A stretch of DNA of 64,000 bases from Luzula sylvatica (Eukaryota; Streptophyta; Magnoliopsida; Poales; Juncaceae). The translations under genes and the position numbers were made by a program. Where the stretch lies: NCBI GenBank assembly GCA_946800325.1, contig OX326959.1:19684862-19748861 (forward strand), read 5' to 3'. Below the pieces are notes generated by a model. It saw only the letters and a program-made list of their open reading frames with translations, was not told the origin of the DNA and searched no databases. Positions 23,019 through 35,248 of this stretch are shown piece by piece. Position 1 is the stretch's first letter. Each line of letters starts with the position of its first letter.

Positions 23019-24856
23019 CAAATCCCGCCAAAAACACAATAGGCGGGATTTACAAATCCCGCCAAAAACACAATAGGCGGGATTTGCAAATCCCGCCAAA
23101 AAGGCAATAGGCGGGATTTGGAAATCCCGCCAAAAACACAATAGGCGGGATTTGCAAATCCCGCCAAAAACACAATTGGCGGGATTTGCAAATCCCGCCA
23201 AAAACACAATAGGCGGGATTTCCAAATCCCGCCAAAAAGACAATAGGCGAGATTTGCAAATCCCGCCAAAAACACAATAGGCGGGATTTGCAAATCCCGC
23301 CAATAACACAATTGCAAATCCCGCCAAAAACACAATAGTCGGGATTTGCAAATCCCGCCAAAAACATAATAGGCGGGATTTGCAAATCCCGGCCAAAACT
23401 CAATAGGCGGGATTTACAAATCCCGCCAAAAACACAATGGCGGGATTTGTAAATAACGCCAAAAACACAATAGGCGGGATTTGCAAATCCCGCCAAAAAC
23501 ATAATAGGCGGGATTTGCAAATCCCGGCCAAAACTCAATAGGCGGGATTTGCAAATCCCGCCAAAAACACAATAGGCGGGATTTGCAAATCCCGCCAAAA
23601 AGACAATAGGCGGCCCGCCAAAAACACAATAGGCGGGATTTGCAAATCCCGCCAAAAACACAATAGGCGCGATTTGCAAATCCCGCCAAAAACACAATAG
23701 GCGCGATTTGCAAATCCCGCCAAAAACACAATAGGAGGGATTTACAAATCCCGCCAAAAACACAATAGGCGGGATTTGCAAATCCCGCCAAAAAGACAAT
23801 AGGCGGGATTTGTAAATCCCGCCAAAAACACAATTGGCGGGATTTGCAAATCCCGCCAAAAACACAATAGGCGGGATTTGCAAATCCCGCCAAAAAGACA
23901 AAAGGCGGGAATTACAAATCCCGCCAAAAACACAATTGGCTGGCAAATCCCGCCAAAAACACAATAGGCGGGATTTGCAAATCCCACCAAAAAGACAATA
24001 GGCGGGAATTACAAATCCCGCCAAAAACACAATAGGCGGGATTTGCAAATGACGCAAAAAACACAGTAGGCGGGATTTGCAAATCCCGCCCAAAACACAA
24101 TAGGCGGGATTTGCAAAACCCCCCAAAAAGACAATAGGCGGGATTTGTAAATCCCGCCAAAAAAACAATAGGCGTGATTTGTAAATCCCGCCAAAAACAC
24201 AATAGGCGGGATTTGCAAATCCCGCCAAAAAGACAATAGGCGGGATTTGCAATCCCGCCAAAAACACAATAGGCGGTATTTGCAAATCCCGCCAAAAAGA
24301 CAATAGGCGGGATTTGCAAAACTGCAAATCCCGCCAAAAAGACAATAGGCGGGATTTGCAAATCCCGCCAAAAACACAATAGGCGGGATTTGCAAATCCC
24401 GCCAAAAAGACAATAGGCGGGATTTGCAAATCCCGCCAAAAACACAATTGGCGGGATTTGCAAATCCCGCCAAAAACACAATAGGCGGGATTTGCAAATC
24501 CCGCCAAAAAGACAATAGGCGGGAATTACAAATCCCGCGAAAAACACAATAGGCGGGATTTACAAATCACGCCAAAAACACAATAGGCGGGATTTACAAA
24601 TCCCGCCAAAAACACAATTGGCGGGATTTGCAAATCCCGCCAAAAACACAATAGGCGGGATTTGCAAATCCCGCCAAAAAGACAATAGGCGGGAATTACA
24701 AATCCCGCCAAAAACACAATAGGCGGGATTTACAAATCACGCCGAAAACCGAATAGGCGGGATTTGCAAATCCCGCCAAAACACAGTTGGCGGGATTTGC
24801 AAATCCCGCCAAAAAGACAATAGGCGGGATTTCCAAATCCCGCCAAAAACACAATT

Positions 24857-25045
24857 GACATGACCTGACAGGACATTACAGGACAGGGATCAACAGGACA
24901 TGACAGGACACGACAAGACACGACATGACAGGACAGGACATGACAAGACATTACAGGAAAGGACATGACAGGAGATGACAGGACCCGACATGACAGGACA
25001 TGACAAGACAAGACACGACAAGACACGACACGACACGACATGACA
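24857..25045. repeat. (GACAN)n array, 189 bp
   Basis: It runs from GACATGACCTGACA to ACGACATGACA and passes directly into ACTAACTAATTAAC. It includes the empty-site version of the solo-LTR target (ATTACAGGACAGGG). Nearly the same sequence recurs at 41191, 53063 and 55840. Confidence 0.95.
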
Positions 25046-25209
25046 CTAACTAATTAACTAACTAACTAACTAACTAGCTAACTAACGGATTAACTAACTA
25101 ACTATCTATCTAGCCAGATAACTAACTAACTAACTAACTTACAAACTACCAAACTTACAAACTACATACCCACTAACTAACTAACTAACTAACAAATTAA
25201 CTAACAAAT

Positions 25210-25241
<32 letters not shown>

Positions 25242-26126
25242 AAATAACTTGCTAACTAGCTAGCTACCTAGCTAGATGACTAACTAACTAACTAACTACC
25301 TACCTTCATGCATACCCACTAACTAACTAACTAACTAACGAACTAATTAACTAACTAATTATCAAACTAATTAACTAACTAACTATCTGACTAACTAACT
25401 ACTTGCTAACTAACTAACTAACTAACTAATTACTAACTAATTAACTAACTAACTAACTAACTAACTAATTAACTAACTAACTAACAAGCCAAATAACTAA
25501 CTAACTGACTAGCTAACTAACAAACAAACAAACTAATTTAGCTAACTGTTTAACTAACTAACTAACTAAATAACTAACTAATTAACTAACTGACTACTAG
25601 CTAACTAACTAAATAACTAACTAACTAACTAACTATCTACCTAACAAATTAACTAAATAACTAACTAACTAACTGATTAATTAACTAACTAACTAACTAA
25701 ATAACTAACTAATTAACTAACTGACTACTAGCTAACTAACTAATTAGCTAACTAACTGACTAATTAACTAACTGACTATCTACCTAACAAACAATTTTCA
25801 TACATACCTATTAACTTACTGACTAACTAAGTAACTAATTAACTAACTAACTAACTACCTACCAACCTTCCCACATACCCACTAACTAACTAACTAAATA
25901 ACTAACTAACAAACTACTAGCTAACTAACTAACTAACTAACTAAATAACTAAATAATTGACTAACTAACTAACTAACTAACTAACAAATAGATAACTAAC
26001 TAACTAACAATTTAACTAACTAACTTCCTTCTTATATACATATTAACAAACTAACAAACAAAGAAACTAACTAACTAACTAATTAACTAACTAACTAACT
26101 AACTAGCTACCTTCCTACATACCCAC
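25046..26126 (+). repeat. (CTAA)n array after GACAN block
   Basis: CTAA repeats with CCTTCATGCATACCCAC and CCTTCCCACATACCCAC punctuation. It corresponds block for block to 41380-42589 and 57601-58787. It ends at ACATACCCAC, where the strand of the repeat flips. Confidence 0.93.
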
Positions 26127-26712
26127 TTAGTTAGCTAGTAGTTAGTTAGTTAGTTAAATAGTTAGTCCATCAGTTTGTTAATTAGTTTGTTAGTTTGTTA
26201 GATAGTGGGTATGTAGGAAGGTAAGTAGTTAGTTAGTTGGCTAATCAGTTAGTTAGTTAGTTTATTAGTTAGTGGGTATGCACGAAGGTACTTAGTTAGT
26301 TAGTTAGTTAGTTATGTTGTTTGTTAATTAGTTAGTAAGTTAGTTAGTTAGTTAATATTTATGTAAGAAGGTAGTTAGTTAGATAGTTAGATAGTTAGTT
26401 AATTAGTTAGTTTGTTAGTTAGTTATCTAGTAGTTAGTTAGTTAGTTAGTTAGGTAGTTAGTTAGTGAATATGTATGTTGGAAGGAAGTTAGTTAGTCGG
26501 TTAGTTAGCTAGTAGTAAGTTATCTAGTTAGTTAGTTAATTAGATAGTTAGTTAGTTAGCAAATTAATTAGTTAGTGGGTATGTAGGAAGGTAGCTAGTT
26601 AGTTACTTATTTAATTAGTTAGTTAGTTAGTTAGTTAGTAAGTTAGTTTGTTAATATGTATATAAGAAGGAAGTTAGTTAGTTAAATTGTTAGTTAGTTA
26701 GTTAGTTATCTA

Positions 26713-26745
<33 letters not shown>

Positions 26746-27105
26746 CAATTAGTTAGTTATTTAGTTAGTTAGTTAGTTAGTTAGTTAGCTAGTAGTTTGT
26801 TAGTTAGTTATTTAGTTAGTTAGTTAGTGGGTATGTAGGAACGTAGGTAGTTAGTTAGTTAGTTAGTTAGTTAATTAGTTAGTTATATAGTTAGTTAGTT
26901 AGTTAATAGGTATGTAGGAAAATTGTTAGTTAGTTAGTTAGTTAGTTAGTTACTTAATTAGTTAGTTGTTTAGTTAGTGGGTTTGTAGGAAGGTAGTTAG
27001 TTAATTAGTAAGTTAGGTAGTTAGTTAATTAGTTAGTTAATAGGTATGTATGAAGGTAGTTAGTTAGTAAGTTAGTTAATTAGTTAGTTAGTTAGTTAGC
27101 TAGTG

Positions 27106-27154
<49 letters not shown>

Positions 27155-27685
27155 CTAGTTAGTTAGTTAGCTAGTTAGTTAGTTACTTAGTTAGTGACTT
27201 AGTTATTTAGTGAGCTAGTAGTTAGTTAGTTAGTTAATAAGTTAGTTTGTTAATCAGTTAGTTAGTATGTTAGTTAGCTAGTAGTTAGTTAGTTAATTAG
27301 TTAGTTATTTAGTTAGTTAGTTAGTTAGTTAAACAGTTAGCTAATTAGTTTGTTTGTTTGTTAGTTAGTTAGTTAGTCAGTTAGTTAGTTAGTGGGTATG
27401 TAGTTTGTTAGTTAGTAAGTTAGATAGTAAGTTAGTTAGTTAGTTATTTGGCTAGTTAGTTAGTTAGTTAGTTAGTTTGATAGCTAGTAGTTAGATAGTC
27501 AGTTAGTTAGTTAGTCAGATAGTTAGTTAGTTAATTAGTTAGATAATTAGGTAGTTAATTAGTTCGATCGTTTGTTAGTTAGTTAGTGGGTATGCATGAA
27601 GGTAGTTAGTTAGTTAGCTAGCTAGCTAGGTAGTCAGTCATTAGTTAATTAGTTAGTTAGATAGTTAGTTAATGGGTATGTAGTC

Positions 27686-27722
<37 letters not shown>

Positions 27723-27937
27723 TTTGTCTAGTTAGATAGTTAGTTAGATAATCAGCTAGTTAGTTAGTTGGTTAGTTAGCTAGTAGTTAGTTAGTTAGTT
27801 AGATAGTTAGTAAATTAGTTAGTTAGCTAGTAGTTAGTTAGTTAGTTAAATAATTAGTTAATTAGTTAGTCAATTAGTTTGTTAGTTAGTTAGTTAGATA
27901 GTGGGTATGTAGGAAGGTAGTTTGTTAGTTAGTTGCC

Positions 27938-27977
<40 letters not shown>

Positions 27978-28196
27978 GGGTATGTACGAAGGTACTTAGT
28001 TAGTTAGTTAGTTAGTTAGTTAGTTGGGTTGTTAGTTAATTAGTTAGTTAGTTAGTTAATATTTATGTAAGAAGGTAGTTGGTTAGATAGTTAGATATTT
28101 AGTTAATTAGTTAGTTAGTTATCTAGTAGTTAGTTAATTAGTTAGTTAGTTAATAGGTATGTTGGAAGGTAGTTAGATTTAGTTAATTAGTTAGTT
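26127..28196 (-). repeat. (TTAG)n array, same repeat family on the other strand
   Basis: It starts TTAGTTAGCTAGTAGTTAG and has GTGGGTATGTAGGAAGGTAG blocks, the reverse complement of those in the CTAA arrays. The part 26672-28176 is repeated at 31276-32752, on the far side of the gypsy element. Confidence 0.93.
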
Positions 28197-29154
28197 CATC
28201 AAACTCCAAGCGATGAAGCAATTATGAAAATTCGAAGCGGAATAGAGAAAATATTTACGCCACTTTCGACATATGGAAAACAAGTGATACAAGCACCGAT
28301 TTCTCTCATCTCCAACATCTCAAAGGGAGTATTTCGAGGCGGTCGAAAAGTAGCGATCCATGTTAGTGCTTCGTTTTATTTTGAAGGAGGATAACATCGG
28401 CATGGTCGAGCTCGAGACCATAAACGAGAGCGCTAGCGAGGGAGGCACGCCCACGCAACAAAGGTTGTTTCTCTCCATTATCTCTCTTTTTGAAATTTTT
28501 GATCTTTTATACTTGAGGACAAGTAATCTCTAAGTGTGGGGGGGTAACAAACAACCTTTGAACTGTATGAGCCCAACTAAAATTTGAAAATATGGGAAAT
28601 AATTGAAATTAGGAATTAAAAAAATTTTAAAAAATTTTAAAAAATTTCTGAAAAAAAAAAAAAAAAAATTTCTTAAAAATCCATAAAAATTAGGAATTAA
28701 AATTTTATCTTAAACCTAGGAGCTTGTCTAGTCATAATACAACCTTGAATTGCATAAAAAAGATTTTTCTCCTCTTCATTGAAATAAATCGTTGTTTCTC
28801 AAACGAATTTTCACTTAGCTACCATTTTCACACTCAAAATTGAATTTTCGCAACGCATTTGAAAGATTTGGTTGAGATTTTTAAGAGATTCTCTTGGGGA
28901 TTCAAACCCTAATCGATATTTTCACAAAAATAATGAGTTTTCGACTATTGATCAATTCTCGAATCATGTGACACACCATTTTCAACAATTGAACCCATTT
29001 TTAACTCGGAATTTCTGCGAAAAGTTTTGTTTTTGAACCGATCTAGTAAGTTTTGCTTAAATCTTAAAAAGGGACAACTTGCACTTAAGAGCTCGATCGT
29101 TCATGGGGATTCGATAGTAAATAGATTGGACCCGCTTGCGACTTGAGATCTAAA

Positions 29155-29315
29155 AAAGAGAATACCGGGATGTAATTTCGTTGTATTTCGGTGCAATGGA
29201 ACTCCCTGTTAAAGAAAAGATCTAATAAAAAAAAAAAAAAAAAAAAATAAATAAAAAGAGAACACCGGGATGTAATTTCGTTGTATTTCGGTGCAGCGGA
29301 ACTCTCGGTTAAATA
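29155..29315 (+). repeat. direct duplication inside the gypsy-type internal region
   Basis: A unit of about 58 bp containing ACCGGGATGTAATTTCG and TTGTATTTCGGTGCA occurs at about 29155-29213 and again exactly 100 bp later. The two are separated by an A-rich run (29227-29247). They differ at several bases. Confidence 0.88.
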
Positions 29316-29749
29316 AGAAAAGAATTGTAAACAAGCGCAATTGGGGGAATTAGTTGAAACCGAATAGGAACCAAGTACTAAAGTACCGAACGATTTAAAA
29401 AGTGACAATTTACATTGAATAAATGATTTTTGCAAAACGGAATTATTGGTTCTCTCTTAAACTTTCTGATGAAAATCTTTGTGAATTATGGAATGAAAAG
29501 GGTTGAATGATGGTGTTTAATCATCTTTTTCGGTTGAGGTTAATTGATCTAACAACTCTTTTGAATTTGTGATTTTTATTCGAAATAGTTTCTATCTTTG
29601 ATTGACCATTATCTCTCCAAATGTTAGTGAACTAATTGCTTTTTGAAATGAGTTTTTGAGACAACGAATATAATTTCAACAAAATCTTACGTGATTCTCT
29701 TTTGTATTTGACTTTTATTCTCCAATTGATCGAGGACGATCAAGAGTTT

Positions 29750-29760
29750 AAGTGTGGGGG
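29750..29760 (+). other. polypurine tract of gypsy-type element
   Basis: AAGTGTGGGGG lies four bases before the LTR start TGATG. It is the expected plus-strand primer site and sets the plus orientation of the element. Confidence 0.82.
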
Positions 29761-29764
29761 TATT

Positions 29765-31275
29765 TGATGTGAGGCAAATGAAGCACAATTTGAATGCCTA
29801 ATTTGGGGATTTTAGCCCTTGTGAAGATATATTCTAATCATTTATACATCATATTTGAGATAACATGAATATTACTTCACTAAATGTGTTTTATTGCTTA
29901 ATTACAGGTTTTACGTGGAAATTCTCGGCAATGCAAGAGTGTAGTTGCCTTCATCTCCTCGCGCCATTAAAATCGATATATCATACCGACCAATTCGGTA
30001 CACGTGTGAAGGAGAAGGCAAATAATCATCAACATAAGAGATTGCACCAAACTCTACTCGAAAACCACTCACACAATTGCCACTCTACAGCCCCACCTAC
30101 CTCACCTACCATCCCCAACTACCCTCAATCCTCTCACCCATCTCTCGGCCAATGGGAAAGCCCCAAGGACACTATAAATAAGACCCCAAGGCCCTTGGGC
30201 AGAGATTGGTTCTTCCTCCCTCTCCCCCGCTCTTTGGAGCACTTTCACTTTCTCTCTCTCTCTCTCGCACTCTCTCTCTCTCTTCCTCTTTAAGCAAGTC
30301 CAAGAACCTTCAAGAACACGCAAGAATTGCATATTCGAACGATAATTCTCTAAGATCGAGCACCGAATAGAAGCTTACTTCATTCGGTGAATTGGTCTAC
30401 ACTTCGACGAAGATCGAGTTGTGAGATTTTGGATTGAAGCTTTCTTCGTCCTAATCCACGCAAGCAAGGAGACGAGCTTTCTCTAATTGATTGGGAGCTT
30501 TCTTCCGATTGATTCCTTGCTAATCTCGAGTTCACGCAGCCGGTTAGGAGCTTTCTTCGATTGGCGGGTGAATCGGTACGAAAGGAACGAGTTGTGCGAG
30601 GTGACTAGCTTTCTACGCATCTCGAACAACGAGGAAGGCATCCAAGACGAGACTCGAAGCTTTCTTCATCTCTCTAGGTGTTTTCTTTCCTTTCTTTCCT
30701 TTCTTGTAATTTTAATTGAATTGGATTTGTGTAAAGAATTCTCGGTTTAATGAATCTTTAGTTTCTTGTTTACTTGAATCGAATCCTTGTTGGTGTTTTT
30801 ACTTGATCTTTTTTGCTCTCTTTTTGTGACAACTTTTGTTCTCTTTTTGTTCTGAGTAGATCTTCTTTTCTAGTTTCGGGAACTTTTTGAATCGTAGAAT
30901 TTCATGAAATATTCGAATTGATATGAATTTTTGAAAACTGTCACTTAAACTGAAAACCTGCTGTTTCCAGGGGACTGTTTTTCAGAGACCTGATTGTAAT
31001 TCGTTAATAACTTTTTATTCCGTTGTCCAAATTGTTTGAAATTTTAGGATAAACTTGATAATATTCAGAACTATCTCTACACAAATTTTCATTAATTTTG
31101 GAAACTTCGAAATAATTATTTTAAAGATCTGAAGTTTATTCATTATTTGACGCAATAGCTCCCTGTGGAACGAATCTATTATTTTCTGCTATACAACCAT
31201 ATAATTCACTTGTTTGATATTACGGGACTTTAAAACAACGATACGCGTTTTAGACGTGCAAAAAGACCGTTATCA
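29765..31275 (+). repeat. gypsy-type 3' LTR (1511 bp)
   Basis: Its TGATGTGAGGC start follows the PPT, and its end, ACCGTTATCA, meets TTAG array. It has a CCAAT box (30149-30153), a TATA box (30173-30180), a CT-rich patch (about 30250-30292) and seven AAGCTTTCTTC/GAGCTTTCTTC-type motifs between about 30368 and 30672. Those motifs replace the CCGAGTCACGGT motifs of the two solo LTRs. The U5 half (from about 30860) is closely similar to 17608-18040. Short open frames here are not conserved between the copies. Confidence 0.9.
30173..30180 (+). promoter_or_regulatory. probable TATA box of gypsy-type LTR
   Basis: ACTATAAATAAGACC lies 20 bp after CCAAT and about 70 bp before a pyrimidine-rich patch of the kind found at plant transcription starts. 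The same arrangement is kept in the solo LTR at 17608. Confidence 0.65.
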
Positions 31276-33305
31276 AGTTAGTTAGTTAAATTGTTAGTTA
31301 GTTAGTTAGTTAGTTATCTATTAGTTAGTTAGTTAGTTAGTTAGTCAATTAGTTAGTTATTTAGTTAGTTAGTTAGTTAGTTAGTTAGCTAGTAGTTTGT
31401 TAGTTAGTTATTTAGTTAGTTAGTTAGTGGGTATGTAGGAACGTAGGTAGTTAGTTAGTTAGTTAGTTAATTAGTTAGTTATATAGTTAGTTAGTTAGTT
31501 AATAGGTATGTAGGAAAATTGTTAGTTAGTTAGTTAGTTAGTTAGTTACTTAATTAGTTAGTTGTTTAGTTAGTGGGTTTGTAGGAAGGTAGTTAGTTAA
31601 TTAGTAAGTTAGGTAGTTAGTTAATTAGTTAGTTAATAGGTATGTATGAAGGTAGTTAGTTATTAAGTTAGTTAATTAGTTAGTTAGTTAGTTAGCTAGT
31701 GGTTAGTTAGTTAGTTAGTCAGTTAGTTAGTTAGTTAATTAGTTAGTTAGTTAGTTAGTTAGCTAGTTAGTTAGTTACTTAGTTAGTGACTTAGTTAGTT
31801 AGTGAGCTAGTAGTTAGTTAGTTAGTTAATAAGTTAGTTTGTTAATCAGTTAGTTAGTATGTTAGTTAGCTAGTAGTTAGTTAGTTAATTAGTTAGTTAT
31901 TTAGTTAGTTAGTTAGTTAGTTAAACAGTTAGCTAATTAGTTTGTTTGTTTGTTAGTTAGTTAGTTAGTCAGTTAGTTAGTTAGTGGGTATGTAGTTTGT
32001 TAGTTAGTAAGTTAGTTAGTAAGTTAGTTAGTTAGTTATTTGGCTAGTTAGTTAGTTAGTTAGTTAGTTTGATAGCTAGTAGTTAGATAGTCAGTTAGTT
32101 AGTTAGTCAGATAGTTAGTTAGTTAATTAGTTAGATAATTAGTTAGTTAATTAGTTCGATCGTTTGTTAGTTAGTTAGTGGGTATGCATGAAGGTAGTTA
32201 GTTAGTTAGATAGTTAGTTAGTTAGCTAGCTAGCTAGGTAGTCAGTCATTAGTTAATTAGTTAGTTAGATAGTTAGTTAATGGGTATGTAGTCAGTTAGT
32301 TAGTTAGTTAGTTATTTGTCTAGTTAGTTAGTTAGTTAGATAATCAGCTAGTTAGTTAGTTAGTTAGTTAGCTATTAGTTAGTTAGTTAGTCAGATAGTT
32401 AGTAAATTAGTTAGTTAGCTAGTAGTTAGTTAGTTAGTTAAATAGTTAGTTAATTAGTTAGTCAATTAGTTTGTTAGTTAGTTAGTTAGATAGTGGGTCT
32501 GTAGGAAGGTAGTTTGTTAGTTAGTTGCCTAGTTAGTTAGATAGTTAGTTAGTGGGTATGTACGAAGGTACTTAGTTAGTTAGTTAGTTAGTTAGTTAGT
32601 TGGGTTGTTAGTTAATTAGTTAGTTAGTTAGTTAATATTTATGTAAGAAGGTAGTTGGTTAGATAGTTAGATATTTAGTTAATTAGTTAGTTAGTTATCT
32701 AGTAGTTAGTTAATTAGTTAGTTAGTTAATAGGTATGTTGGAAGGTAGTTAGTTAGTCGGTTAGTCAGCTAGTAGTAAGTTAGCTAGTTAGTTAGTCAAT
32801 TAGTTGGTTAGTTAGTTAGTAAATTAATTAGTTTGTGGGTATATAAAAAGGTAGGTAGGTAGCTAGTTAGTTAGTTAATTAGTTAGTTAGTTACTTAGTT
32901 AGTTAGTTAGTTAATATGTATATAAGAAGGAAGTTAGTTAGTTAAATAGTTAGATAGTCAGTTAGTTATCTATTAGTTAGTTAGTTAGTTAGTTAGTTAG
33001 TCAATTAGTTAGTTATTTAGTTAGTTAGTTAGTCAGCTAGTAGTTAGTTATTTAGTTCGTTAGTTAGTGGGTATGCAGGAAGGTAGGTAGTTAGTTAGTT
33101 AGTTAGTTAGCTACTTAGCCAGTGGTCAGTTAGTTAGTTATGTAGTTAATTAGTTAGTTAATTAGTTAATTAGTTAGTGGGTATGTAGTTAGTTGGTTAG
33201 TTAGTAAGTTAGTTAGTTATCTAGTAGTTAGTTAGTTAGTTAATTAGTTAGTTAGTTAGTCAATATGTATGTAGAAAGGTAGTTAGTTAGTTAGTTAGTT
33301 TGTTA

Positions 33306-33339
<34 letters not shown>

Positions 33340-33941
33340 CATTAGTTAGTTAGTTAGTGAGTTAGTTAGTAAATTAGTTAGGTAGTGGGTATATTAGGAA
33401 GGTAGCTGGTTAGTTAGTCAGTTAGCTAATTAGTTTGTTAGTTAGTTAGTTAGCTAGTTAGTTGGTTTGTTAGTTAGTTAATATGTATATAAGAAGGTTG
33501 TTAGTTATTTAAGTTAAATTAAAAGGTAAATAGTTAGTTAGTTAGTTAGTGGGTATATAGGAAGGTAGTTAGTTAGTTAGTCGGTCGGTTCGTTAGTTAG
33601 TTAGTTAGTTAGTTAGGTTGTTAATAGGTATGTAGGAAAATAGTTAGTTAGTTAGTCAGTTTGTTACTTAATTAGTTAGTTGGTTAGTTAGTGGGTTTGT
33701 AGGAAGGTAGTTAGTTAATTAGTAAGTTAGGTAGTTAGTTAATTGGTTAGTTAATAGGTATGTATGAAGGTAGTGAGTAAGTAAGTTAGTTAATTAGTTA
33801 GATAGTTAGTAAGCTAGTGGTTAGTTAGTTAGTTAGTTAGTAAGTTAGTTAGTTAGTTAATTTAGTTTATTAGTTCGTTAATTAGTTAGTTAGTTAGTTA
33901 GTTAGCTTGTTAGTAAGTTACTTAGTTAGTTAGTGAGCTAG

Positions 33942-33973
<32 letters not shown>

Positions 33974-35106
33974 AAGTTAGTTTGTTAATCAGTTAGTTAG
34001 CTAGTAGTTAGTTAGTGAATTAGTTAGTTAATTAGTTAGATAGTTAGTTAAACAGTTGGCTAATTAGTTTGTTTGTTTGTTAGTTAGTTTGTTAGTTAGT
34101 GGGTATGTAGTCAGTTAGTTAGTTAGTTAGTTAGTTAGTTATTTGGCTAGTTAGTTAGTTAGTTAGTTAATTAGTTAGTTAGTTAGTTAGTTAGTCAATT
34201 AGTTAGTTAGTTAGTTAATTAGTTAGTTTATTAGTTAGTTTGTTAGGTAGTAGTTAGTTAGTAAGATTGTGAGTTAGTTTATTAGTTAGATAATTAGTTT
34301 GTCAATTAGTTCGTTAGTTAGTTTGTTTGTTAGTGGGTATGCATGAAGGTAGGTAGTTAGTTAGTTAGTTAGTTAGTTAGCTAGCTAGCTAGCTAGCTAG
34401 TTAGATAGTCACTAGTTAGTTAGTTAGTTAGTTAGTTAATTAGTTAGTTAATTTGTCAGTTAGCTAGTTAGTTAGTGGGTATGTAGTTAGTTAGTTTGTT
34501 AGTTTGTTGGTTAGTTATTTGGCAAGTTAGTTAGTTAGTTAGTTAGTTAGTTAGCTTTTAGTTAGTTAGTTAGTTTATTACTTAGTTAGTTAGTTAGTAA
34601 GTATTTAGTTAGTCAGTTAATTTTTTCGTTATTAATTAGTTTGTTTGTTAATAAGTTAGTTAGTTAGTCGGAATTTTCGGAAGGTAGCTAGTTAGTTAGT
34701 TAGTTAGTTAGTTAATTAGTCAGCTAATTCGTTAGTTAGTTAGTTAGTTAGCTATTAGTTAGTTAATTAGTTAGTTACTTAGTTAGTTAGTTAATTTGTT
34801 AGTTAGTTAATTTGTTAGTTAGTTAGTTATCTAGTAGTTAGTTAGTTAGTTAGTTAGTTAGTTAATAGGTATGTAAAAAGGTCGTTAGTTAGTTAGATAA
34901 TTTGCTAGTAGTTAGTTAGCCAGTTAAGTAGTTAGTTAATTTAGTTAGTTAGTTTGTTAATTAGTAAGCAAATTAGTTAGTTAGTGGGTATGTAGGAAGG
35001 TAGCTAGTTAGTGAGTTAGTAAATTAATTAGTTAGTTAGTTAGTTTATTAGTTAGTTAATATGTATATAAGAAGGTAGTTAGTGAGTTAGTTAAATAAAA
35101 AGTTAA

Positions 35107-35141
<35 letters not shown>

Positions 35142-35213
35142 TCTATTAGTAAGCTAGTTAGTTAGTTAGTTAATTAGTTAGTTATTCAATTAATTAGTTA
35201 GTTAGTTAGCTAG

Positions 35214-35248
<35 letters not shown>

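Larger units (their letters stand above)
19759..24856. repeat. 34-bp palindromic satellite, main array, about 150 monomers
   Basis: The monomer is an 11-bp arm GGCGGGATTTG, its exact reverse complement, and a 12-bp linker AAAAACACAATA (variants AAAAAGACAATA and AAAAACACAATT). Both strands are therefore alike in the 22-bp palindrome and differ only in the linker. The array includes an inverted block (20550-21402), a telomere-repeat run (22989-23018), collapsed monomers (GGCGGCCCGCC near 20474, 21914 and 23612) and multi-monomer repeats marked by TAAATAACGCC and CATAATAGG variants (near 21450, 22870 and 23450). The linker-complement strand lacks stops in all frames, giving open stretches of hundreds of codons that I reject as genes. 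Confidence 0.97.
28197..29764 (+). other. gypsy-type internal 3' region, apparently non-coding
   Basis: The first 250 bp may be the tail of a coding frame but no domain is recognisable. A first AAGTGTGGGGGGG tract lies at 28532-28544, followed by AT-rich sequence with a poly-A run near 28650-28668. Long 3' untranslated stretches between two such tracts are common in large plant gypsy elements. No supportable gene was found on either strand. Confidence 0.6.
28197..31275 (+). mobile_element. 5'-truncated gypsy-type retrotransposon: 3' internal end plus 3' LTR
   Basis: The element begins mid-sequence at CATCAAACTCCAAGCG and ends at the LTR terminus TATCA, with TTAG array on both sides. It has AAGTGTGGGGG polypurine tracts, one immediately before the LTR. 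The LTR tail CTCCCTGTGGAACGAA resembles that of plant Ty3/gypsy (Tat/Athila-like) families. No gag, RT or integrase motif is visible, so superfamily assignment rests on these ends. It is the only copy of this LTR family here with any internal sequence. Confidence 0.85.

Noticed and set aside
19480..24717. Many long ORFs (up to about 540 codons) across the satellite
   Set aside because: They arise because the 34-bp unit has no stop on one strand. The peptides are the same 34-residue repeat in all three frames, with no start context or conserved domain.
19759..24856. CRISPR-like array (about 22-bp repeat with 12-bp spacer)
   Set aside because: The spacers are themselves repeated, far too short, and the context is a plant genome with LTR retrotransposons.
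19759..24856. Satellite palindromes as MITE or DNA-transposon ends
   Set aside because: There is no target duplication around units, no internal body, and constant 34-bp tandem phasing. A transposon origin is possible but nothing here shows it.
29085..29435. Minus-strand ORF of 116 codons
   Set aside because: It runs through a poly-A/T tract and the 100-bp-spaced duplication in the gypsy-type internal region. It has a Phe run from poly-T and no domain.
29865..30293. ORF of 142 codons in the gypsy-type LTR
   Set aside because: It crosses the TATA box and the CT-rich patch. The matching stretch in the solo LTR at 17608 is only partly open, so this is chance.
30487..30750. ORF of 87 codons in the gypsy-type LTR
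   Set aside because: It is composed of the AGCTTTCTTC-type LTR repeats, with no homologue in the sister LTRs.
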